Of a stretch of 5,600 bases of DNA, positions 1 through 4,903 are shown one piece after another. This stretch comes from Opitutales bacterium. Lineage in GTDB: Bacteria; Verrucomicrobiota; Verrucomicrobiia; Opitutales; T3Sed10-336. The notes beneath the pieces were generated by a model. That model did not search any database and was not told the origin of the DNA. It saw only the letters and a list, made by a program, of their open reading frames with translations. Each line of letters starts with the position of its first letter. Position 1 is the first letter of the stretch. The stretch is taken from NCBI GenBank assembly GCA_007132315.1, contig SLOW01000155.1, positions 1 to 5,600 on the forward strand, in the 5' to 3' direction. The translations under genes were made by a program, and so were the position numbers.

Positions 1-403
1 TGGTGACGTTCGGCCGCGATTCGTAAATGATACCGATGACGCCGATCGGCGTCCTGACTTTATTGATGTTCAGGCCGTTGGGGCGTTGGGTGGTTTCGAG
101 AACCTCGCCCACGGGATCCTCGAGCTCGGCCACGTGTCGCAGGCCTTCGGCCATGCCCGCGATCCGTCCGTCGGTCAGAGTGAGGCGATCGATCATCGCT
201 TCGCTGAGGCCGGAAGCGCGCGCCGCTTCGAGATCCTTGTTGTTTTCCTCCCGCAGTTCGGCGGCCGAACGTTCCACCAGGCCCGCCAGTTCGAGGAGAA
301 CACAATCCTTTTCTTGCCGCGTGGCGGGCGCCAACAGTCGGGAAGCTTTCCGGGCGTCCCGGGCCATGGCCTCCACGATGGTCTCGATGTCGGTGGTTTG
401 CAT
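1..403 (-). CDS. proA: Gamma-glutamyl phosphate reductase (glutamate-5-semialdehyde dehydrogenase), N-terminal part
   Basis: This is the first 134 codons of ProA; the gene continues past the left edge. ProA is the cytoplasmic NADPH-dependent enzyme that reduces gamma-glutamyl phosphate to glutamate-5-semialdehyde, the second step of proline synthesis. The translated start MQTTDIETIVEAMARDARKA leads into an aldehyde-dehydrogenase-fold N-terminus typical of the family: NNKDLEAARASGLSEAMIDR near residues 53-72, DPVGEV near residue 97, and the diagnostic stretch TPIGVIGIIYESRPNVT at the window edge. The catalytic cysteine lies outside. The ATG at 403-401 is preferred because homologues usually carry about a dozen residues before the conserved helix. 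A second in-frame ATG at 367-365 (Met13) matches the shorter E. coli-type start. There is no good Shine-Dalgarno sequence at the first ATG. It is divergent from pyrG and is preceded by its own likely promoter. Confidence 0.95.
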   Translation of the reverse strand, partial: MQTTDIETIVEAMARDARKASRLLAPATRQEKDCVLLELAGLVERSAAELREENNKDLEAARASGLSEAMIDRLTLTDGRIAGMAEGLRHVAELEDPVGEVLETTQRPNGLNINKVRTPIGVIGIIYESRPNVT

Positions 404-414
404 GTGGTCATTCC

Positions 415-444
415 ATTAGATCTGACAGAATGAATCGCTGTCAA
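415..444 (-). promoter_or_regulatory. Likely sigma70-type promoter of proA
   Basis: Read on the minus strand, TTGACA (444-439) is a perfect -35 hexamer and TCTAAT (420-415) matches five of six -10 positions, with an 18-base spacer. Transcription would start near position 408, only about five bases before the proA ATG at 403, giving a nearly leaderless message. The match is seen directly; that it is used is inference. Confidence 0.55.
423..443. promoter_or_regulatory. Dyad tgacag-N9-ctgtca inside the proA promoter, possible operator
   Basis: Perfect 6-base arms at 423-428 and 438-443 are separated by nine bases. The distal arm covers most of the -35 box and the other lies in the spacer close to the -10, so a dimeric repressor bound here would block the promoter. 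No regulator is encoded in the window and no consensus is recognised, so the role is speculative. Confidence 0.25.
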
Positions 445-453
445 TCCATGTGT

Positions 454-482
454 CCTCCAGCAAGCCGTCGGCTTGCTGGAGG
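454..482. repeat. Perfect 13-bp inverted repeat with 3-base loop
   Basis: The arms cctccagcaagcc (454-466) and ggcttgctggagg (470-482) are exactly complementary around gtc. A strong RNA or DNA hairpin is expected on either strand. No T run follows on either side, so it is not a standard intrinsic terminator, and both flanking genes read away from it. It is the first of four inverted repeats in this intergenic region. Confidence 0.75.
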
Positions 483-492
483 GGGGCAAGGT

Positions 493-510
493 GATTTTTC
501 GAGAAAAATC
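493..510. repeat. Perfect 8-bp AT-rich inverted repeat
   Basis: The arms gatttttc (493-500) and gaaaaatc (503-510) are exactly complementary around ga. The element sits ten bases after the preceding hairpin and ten bases before the next one. It could be a weak terminator-like or protein-binding palindrome; function is unknown. Confidence 0.6.
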
Positions 511-514
511 TCCA

Positions 515-566
515 TTATCATCCTGTCGGAGTTAGGTGCTACCGCTTAACTCCGACAGGATCATAG
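515..566. repeat. Long inverted repeat, 14 perfect base pairs plus extensions
   Basis: The perfect arms are tcctgtcggagtta (521-534) and taactccgacagga (547-560). The stem can extend inward through G-U, G-C, U-G and G-C pairs (535-538 with 543-546) to a four-base loop, and outward with one mismatch (c519/c562) to about 516/565. A short T run at 573-577 begins 12 bases downstream on the plus strand, too distant for a classical terminator. If transcription of pyrG starts upstream, this hairpin would lie in its leader. Confidence 0.7.
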
Positions 567-580
567 GGAACCTTTTTCTT

Positions 581-609
581 GTCATTTCGAGTGAGGCGTC
601 GCGAAATGA
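581..609. repeat. REP-like palindromic repeat (gtcatttcgag type) abutting the pyrG start
   Basis: The arms tcatttcg (582-589) and cgaaatga (602-609) are complementary across a 12-base loop. The stretch starting gtcatttcgag and ending gcgaaatgaagcg resembles a short palindrome that I recall as dispersed in many copies in diverse bacterial genomes. A single copy cannot prove repetition. It ends four bases before the pyrG ATG and so replaces the place where a ribosome binding site would be expected. Confidence 0.45.
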
Positions 610-613
610 AGCG

Positions 614-2244
614 ATGAAGCATATTTTTCTCACGGGGGGAGTCGTTTCTTCGCTGGGCAAGGGCCTGACCGCTGCGGCGCTGGGAGCCCTTCTGGAGAAC
701 CGGGGGTTGCGGGTGCGGATCCAGAAGTTCGATCCCTACCTCAACGTCGATCCCGGAACGATGAATCCGTTTCAGCACGGCGAAGTGTACGTGCTCGACG
801 ACGGCGCCGAGACGGATCTCGACCTCGGTCACTACGAGCGTTTCACCTCCGGCACGTTGACGCGTTTCAACAACCTGACCTCGGGCCAGATCTACGAGTC
901 GGTGATTCAAAAGGAACGGCGCGGAGAGTACCTGGGCAAGACCGTCCAGGTCATCCCTCACGTCACCGACGAGATCAAGGAGCGGCTCCGCCAGGCCGCC
1001 GGCGACACCGATGTCCTGATCACCGAAATCGGGGGAACCACGGGGGACATCGAGGGCTTGCCTTTTCTGGAGGCCATGCGGCAGTTCGCCCTGGAGGTCG
1101 GCTCGAACAACGTCCTGTTTATCCATGTGACGCTGATCCCGTTTCTCAAGGCCGCCGGCGAGCTCAAGACCAAACCCACCCAGCAGAGCGTGGCCAAACT
1201 GCGGGAGATCGGGATTCAGCCGGGCATCATCATCTGCCGTTGTGAGAAGCCGATGAACTACGACTTGCGGCAGAAGATCAGTCTTTTTGCAACGTACCGG
1301 CCAAAGCGGTGATCGAGGAACTCGATGTCGAGTCGTCGATTTACGAGCTGCCCATCATGCTGCGGCGGGAAAACCTCGACGACCTGGTGGTGGAAAATCT
1401 GCACCTCGACATCCCCGCCCGACCCATGACGGAGTGGAACGACGTGGTTCGGCGCCTCAAGTCCCCTTCGCGGCGGGTGGACATCGGGGTGGTGGGGAAA
1501 TACATCGAGTTGCAGGACGCCTACAAGTCCGTGTACGAATCGCTCACCCACGGCGGCATTCAGAACGATTGCGCGGTGAACGTGCAGCGTATCGACGCCG
1601 AGGACCTGGAGGACGAGAACGGCGTCCGGCGGTTGCGCGGCCTGGACGCGATCCTGGTTCCGGGAGGATTCGGCGACCGGGGTGTTGAGGGCAAGATCAT
1701 CGCGACCCGCTTCGCCCGGGAGGAGGGCATTCCGTTTTTCGGGCTGTGCCTCGGCATGCAGATCGCCGTCATCGAGTTCGCCCGCAACGTGCTCCAGCTT
1801 TCCCGCGCCAACAGTGTCGAGTTCGATCCGGAGACTCCGGATCCGGTCATCGCTCTGATGGAGGACCAGAAGGGGATTCGCGACCTGGGCGGCAGCATGC
1901 GACTCGGCGCCTACTCCTGTCAGCTCAAGGCCGGCTCGCTCGCTCAGAGGGCCTATGGCAAGGAATTGGTCAGCGAACGGCACCGTCACCGGTACGAATT
2001 CAACAACGCCTACATCGAACGCGTCGAAGAGGCCGGAATGATCGTGTCCGGGCTCAATCCCGATCGTGAACTGGTGGAAATCGTCGAGCTGAAGGATCAT
2101 CCCTGGTTCCTCGCCGTTCAGTTCCACCCCGAATTCCAATCCAAACCGAACCGCGCCCATCCACTGTTCGCCGATTTTATCCGAACCGCTTTGGAGCTAA
2201 GCGAAAAACGAGCCGGCGAAGGCGCCGTCCGGGCTCGAAGTTAG
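614..2244 (+). CDS. pyrG: CTP synthase (glutamine-hydrolysing), interrupted by a one-base frameshift
   Basis: CTP synthase aminates UTP to CTP using ATP and ammonia from glutamine, the last step of pyrimidine nucleotide synthesis. The ATG at 614 begins MKHIFLTGGVVSSLGKG, the usual PyrG N-terminus. The synthetase domain shows K16, D70 (DGAETDLD) and E138 (TEIGGTTGDIE). The C-terminal class I glutamine amidotransferase domain shows the nucleophile C379 (GLCLGMQ) and the H505/E507 pair (QFHPEF). The reading frame breaks at the T run 1284-1288: frame 2 ends at the TGA at 1310-1312, and the rest continues in frame 1 to the TAG at 2242-2244. Adding one T restores SLFCNVPAKAV and a 543-residue protein, close to the 545 of E. 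coli. All catalytic residues survive on both sides, so a sequencing error or very recent mutation is likelier than decay. kdsA follows 92 bases downstream. Confidence 0.95.
1284..1288 (+). other. Frameshift site in pyrG, T5 where T6 is expected
   Basis: Reading frame 2 gives AGT CTT TTT GCA and then a foreign tail ending at the TGA at 1310. The family sequence requires S-L-F-C-N-V, obtained by inserting one T or by a -1 slip on TTT (1286-1288 to 1285-1287). The break falls after residue 225, well before the domain boundary, so the two pieces are not natural separate domains. Confidence 0.9.
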
Positions 2245-2281
2245 CCTGAACGATCCTTGAACGGTCCGTCGAGAACACGCT

Positions 2282-2301
2282 GGGCGAACCCGCGTTCGCC
2301 C
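2282..2301. repeat. 8-bp inverted repeat between pyrG and kdsA
   Basis: The arms gggcgaac (2282-2289) and gttcgccc (2294-2301) pair exactly around a four-base loop. There is no T run afterwards, so it is not a convincing terminator. It may stabilise or modestly attenuate a pyrG-kdsA transcript. Confidence 0.45.
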
Positions 2302-2336
2302 GCTCGCCGTCGGAATCTTAACGGTCGATACCAACC

Positions 2337-3128
2337 ATGCTGTTCAATCCTGAAAAATTACTTCTGATCGCGGGCCCCTGCTCGCTCGAGTCCGAGGAGG
2401 TCTGTCGCGCCGTCGCGGATTCGCTGGTCGAAATCCGGGACGCGTTGCCGGATATCAACATCGTTTTCAAGGGATCGTTCGACAAAGCCAACCGTACGTC
2501 GCTAGCCGGCGAACGCGGCACCGGCCTCGAGGCGGGGCTCGAACTGCTCCGACTCGTTCGTAAGGAGTACGGCTTTCCCGTGCTGACCGACATTCACGAA
2601 CGAGCCCAGGTGAGGCCGGTGGCGGAGGTCTGCGACGTGCTCCAGATCCCGGCTTTCCTTTGCCGGCAAACCGACCTGCTGCTCGCCGCCGCCGGGTCGG
2701 GGCGCGTGGTCAACGTGAAGAAGGGCCAGTTCCTCGCCCCGGTCGATATGAAACACGTCGCCGGCAAGCTGCGCGCAGGCGCCGCCTCGGAAGTCTGGCT
2801 GACCGAGCGGGGGTCCTCGTTCGGGTATCACAACCTGGTGGTGGACATGCGCGGTTTCTCCATCATGAACGAGCTCGGGCCGCCGACCGTTTTCGACGCC
2901 ACTCACAGCGTGCAGCTGCCGGGAGGCGGCGACGGCCGGAGTGCGGGTCAGCGTGAGTTCGTTCAGCCTCTCGCCCTGGCCGCCCTGGCTGCCGGGGCCG
3001 GGGGCCTGTTCATCGAAACCCACCCGGATCCCGAGCGGGCCATTTCCGACGGTCCCAACATGGTCCCGCTGAACGAACTGAAGCCGCTCCTGGAACGTTG
3101 TCTTCGCGTCTGGCGCGCCGTTCGGTGA
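2337..3128 (+). CDS. kdsA: 3-deoxy-D-manno-octulosonate 8-phosphate synthase, metal-dependent type
   Basis: KdsA condenses phosphoenolpyruvate with arabinose 5-phosphate to Kdo 8-phosphate, the committed step toward the Kdo of lipopolysaccharide inner core; it acts in the cytoplasm as a TIM-barrel oligomer. The 263-residue product covers the whole family, slightly shorter than E. coli KdsA (284). Visible motifs are IAGPCSLES (11-19), FKGSFDKANR (44-53), IPAFLCRQTDLL (104-115), KKGQFLAP (128-135), FDATHSVQ (186-193) and ETHPDPERAISDGPN (227-241). C15, H190, E227 and D238 correspond to the metal ligands Cys11, His185, Glu222 and Asp233 of the Aquifex enzyme, whereas the metal-free E. coli type has Asn at the first position. 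The ATG at 2337 fits the family N-terminus, although no Shine-Dalgarno sequence is seen. It is probably cotranscribed with pyrG. Confidence 0.95.
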   Translation: MLFNPEKLLLIAGPCSLESEEVCRAVADSLVEIRDALPDINIVFKGSFDKANRTSLAGERGTGLEAGLELLRLVRKEYGFPVLTDIHERAQVRPVAEVCDVLQIPAFLCRQTDLLLAAAGSGRVVNVKKGQFLAPVDMKHVAGKLRAGAASEVWLTERGSSFGYHNLVVDMRGFSIMNELGPPTVFDATHSVQLPGGGDGRSAGQREFVQPLALAALAAGAGGLFIETHPDPERAISDGPNMVPLNELKPLLERCLRVWRAVR

Positions 3129-3193
3129 CGAAAAGGCAGCACACCAAGTTCGCATGGCTCATCATTCCTCATTAGCGGCGGCCCGGCAAATGG

Positions 3194-4579
3194 TCAGTAG
3201 ATGAAGGGTTCCACCCGGTAGGGGATGGCCTGCAAGCCAAGTTCGCGCGCGCCTTCGCGCAGGGTGTCGCGTTGTTCATTCATTTCCTCCAGCGAGAGCG
3301 GCCGCGAATCGATGGCGTCCATGGCCCGGGGGTAGGGGGTTTCGGGATAGGCGTAGATGTCGGAGAGGTAAATCCGGTCGCCCCGTTCCAGCGGCGCGGC
3401 GGCCAGAAACTCCAGCGTTTGGGTCACGTGTTCGCGTGCCCATTGGGTTCCGCCGGGGCCGACCAGGAGAATGATGTCGTTACGGATTCCCGCCTGGTGC
3501 AGGCGTTCCATGGTCTTGATCATGTCACTGGTCTGGGCCGGCTTGCGCAACCAGGCCAGCAGCCGGTCGGAGCCGCTCTCGACGCCCAGGTATACGCGAC
3601 GCAGACCGAGCAGGCGAAGGCGGTCGTAGTCTTCGGCCGACTTTCGGAGGCCGGTGAAACCGTCGAGGAAGGAACCGATACCCTGAAATCGCAGCGGTTC
3701 CCCCGAGGTCCAGGAGGCTTTCACGGGCAGGTTCGGGTCGGGGAGCTCGATATGATGGGCCAGGCGTTCGAACAATTCCATCAGGCGGGGGAGTGGCGCC
3801 GCCAGGGCATTGGCCTGACCCAGGAAAATATTGTGCAAGCGGTACAGGCCGGCCCCGTGGAAGGCGAGGGCGGCGCCGATGTGACGGTCGAATTCCTCGG
3901 CGCTCTTCACTCGGTAAGGCACGTCCTGATACAGCTTGCAGAAGGTGCAGGTGTTGAAGGTGCATCCTTCCGTCGCCTGGAGGACCAGTGACGAGTAATG
4001 GTCGGGCGGCAGTACCGGGATCGGCTGGTACACCTGTCTAAAACGCTCGGCTTCACCGGCCAGGCGATCCGGCGGCCAGCTCATGACCCGGCTCATGATC
4101 GAACCGATCGCGTCGCGGCCCTCTTCTTCCGAGGGGTGTGCGCGGGTGATGTTGTCTTTCTCTTGAAAGGCCTGGAAAAAGGCGCTGGCCGTTTCCCAAG
4201 CCTCGGAACAAAGGCGGTCGAGGTCGGACCGGGAGATCCATTCACGGACCAGTCCGGACTCCGATTTGGTCGAAATCGAACCTTGGTGCGAACACCCCCG
4301 AAACCGGTACTCCGAACGGGTGCCCGAGCGGATAAACCGACCCTCGAGATCGAACAAGTACTGGATGTCCCGGTCGGTGTGCAATTCCAGGGCGTCCCGT
4401 CGCAGGGCCGCGGCCAGGCGTTGACCCGCCGGCGTGACGACCTGCACCACCGCCACATATCCCGGGCACTGCTCGAGCGGGCGATTGGCCTGGTAGTTCA
4501 ATCCTCCCGAATGGTTTCCAGTCGTAGGTGTTGGCGCTGATTTTGTCTGTTGTATGGACACTGACGGAAGATACTCCAA
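3194..4579 (-). CDS. Radical SAM protein of unknown substrate, CX4CX2C cluster motif
   Basis: The longest frame gives 461 residues. The radical SAM core begins near residue 195. EGCTFNTCTFCKLY places C206, C211 and C214 as ligands of a [4Fe-4S] cluster in a CX4CX2C spacing instead of the textbook CX3CX2C. Downstream, LGVESGSDRLLAWLRKP (331-347) and IILLVGPGG (369-377) look like later strands of a COG1032-like or Elp3/MiaB-type barrel. About 190 residues precede the core and match no domain I recognise. No B12-binding or TRAM domain is apparent. The start is uncertain: the frame has no early ATG, and the longest version uses TTG at 4579 without a ribosome binding site. GTG at 4456 (Val42), preceded by GGGA, may be better because the text after it looks more conserved. 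It converges on kdsA with a 65-base gap and is probably its own transcription unit. The substrate cannot be inferred. Confidence 0.85.
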   Translation of the reverse strand: MEYLPSVSIQQTKSAPTPTTGNHSGGLNYQANRPLEQCPGYVAVVQVVTPAGQRLAAALRRDALELHTDRDIQYLFDLEGRFIRSGTRSEYRFRGCSHQGSISTKSESGLVREWISRSDLDRLCSEAWETASAFFQAFQEKDNITRAHPSEEEGRDAIGSIMSRVMSWPPDRLAGEAERFRQVYQPIPVLPPDHYSSLVLQATEGCTFNTCTFCKLYQDVPYRVKSAEEFDRHIGAALAFHGAGLYRLHNIFLGQANALAAPLPRLMELFERLAHHIELPDPNLPVKASWTSGEPLRFQGIGSFLDGFTGLRKSAEDYDRLRLLGLRRVYLGVESGSDRLLAWLRKPAQTSDMIKTMERLHQAGIRNDIILLVGPGGTQWAREHVTQTLEFLAAAPLERGDRIYLSDIYAYPETPYPRAMDAIDSRPLSLEEMNEQRDTLREGARELGLQAIPYRVEPFIY

Positions 4580-4702
4580 ATCCGGCGCCGCTGGCCCGCC
4601 ATGAGTTGCCAGGATCTCCGCAACAATTGCACCTTATAACTCCCGGCACTGTCGTCAGGGAATGATTCCCGGACAAACGATGCGAATCTCCGGGGATTTT
4701 TC

Positions 4703-4732
4703 TTGCCTTACCAGCTCACGACGCGGAATAAC
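4703..4732 (+). promoter_or_regulatory. Possible promoter of the tRNA-Arg gene
   Basis: TTGCCT (4703-4708, four of six -35 positions) is followed after 18 bases by AATAAC (4727-4732, four of six -10 positions). Transcription would begin about 25 bases before the tRNA 5' end at 4766, a plausible tRNA leader. The hexamers are only moderate matches, so position relative to the tRNA is the main support. Confidence 0.3.
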
Positions 4733-4765
4733 GTTGATCCGGTCGGTTCCTACCGGCGGCCTACT

Positions 4766-4807
4766 GCGGCAGTAGCTCAACCGGACAGAGCAGCGGTTTT
4801 CTAAACC
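4766..4807 (+). tRNA. tRNA-Arg(TCT), 5' part only, truncated in the anticodon stem
   Basis: The sequence follows canonical tRNA numbering for 41 positions (42 bases, counting the extra D-loop base 20a). The seven-base acceptor strand is 4766-4772, with T8 and A9. The D arm is GCTC (4775-4778) and GAGC (4788-4791), with A14, G18, G19 and A21 in the loop. The anticodon strand starts at 4793, the loop is TTTCTAA (4798-4804) with T33, anticodon TCT (4800-4802) and A37, and three closing pairs (T-A, G-C, G-C) end at 4807. The next two bases, AA at 4808-4809, fail to pair with G27 and C28. No variable loop, T arm (GTTCGA) or 3' acceptor strand follows anywhere nearby, so this copy cannot make a tRNA. 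Loss of pattern at this point, next to an integrase, fits an attachment-site junction or remnant. Confidence 0.7.
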
Positions 4808-4843
4808 AAAACGCTATATTCATTATCAACAACTTACAAAAGC

Positions 4844-4883
4844 GTTGAAAAGCTGGTTGCAATTTTTTCTTGAAAGCTTCAAC
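4844..4883. repeat. Imperfect inverted repeat upstream of the integrase
   Basis: gttgaaaagct (4844-4854) and agcttcaac (4875-4883) are complementary over nine bases, with two extra bases in the left arm. A second pair, aacgct (4810-4815) and agcgtt (4841-4846), overlaps it. Their place between the tRNA break and the integrase start suits recombinase arm-binding sites or an integrase operator, but they are short and may be chance. Confidence 0.3.
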
Positions 4884-4903
4884 CGGTCGGCAAGAATGGG
4901 CGC

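Larger units (their letters stand above)
4580..4903. other. Intergenic region without protein genes: tRNA fragment and element junction
   Basis: No credible protein gene lies here. The left part (4580-4700) is the upstream region of the minus-strand radical SAM gene and shows nothing convincing beyond an isolated TTATAA on the minus strand near 4634. The middle holds a plausible promoter and a truncated tRNA-Arg. The right part (4808-4903) is markedly AT-rich, with runs such as aatttttt at 4861, and contains inverted repeats ahead of the integrase. A 6-bp inverted repeat ctactg/cagtag (4761-4766 and 4770-4775) overlaps the tRNA 5' end. Confidence 0.7.

Noticed and set aside
454..482. Intrinsic terminator
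   Set aside because: The hairpin is strong, but no T run follows on either strand and both neighbouring genes read away from it, so there is no transcript end to terminate here.
536..613. Upstream GTG start at 536 that would extend PyrG by 26 residues
   Set aside because: The extra residues come from the hairpin and repeat sequence and match nothing in the family; MKHIFLTGGVVSS at 614 is the normal PyrG start.
1258..2160. 300-codon open frame on the minus strand opposite the C-terminal half of pyrG
   Set aside because: It is antisense to unmistakable PyrG sequence, has no recognisable domain, and long antisense frames are expected in GC-rich codon-biased genes.
1309..2244. Separate gene starting at the GTG at 1309 (311 codons)
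   Set aside because: It begins in the middle of the synthetase domain and continues the PyrG alignment without a gap, so it is the frameshifted remainder of pyrG and not an independent amidotransferase.
3272..4540. Two plus-strand open frames (239 and 180 codons) opposite the radical SAM gene
   Set aside because: They are antisense shadows of the radical SAM frame, whose cluster motif and fold signatures are clear; neither plus-strand product looks like a protein family.
4766..4903. Group I intron interrupting tRNA-Arg in the anticodon region
   Set aside because: Such introns exist in bacterial tRNA-Arg, but the break lies in the 3' strand of the stem, no 3' exon follows within the window, and the next gene is an integrase. 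An element junction explains it better.
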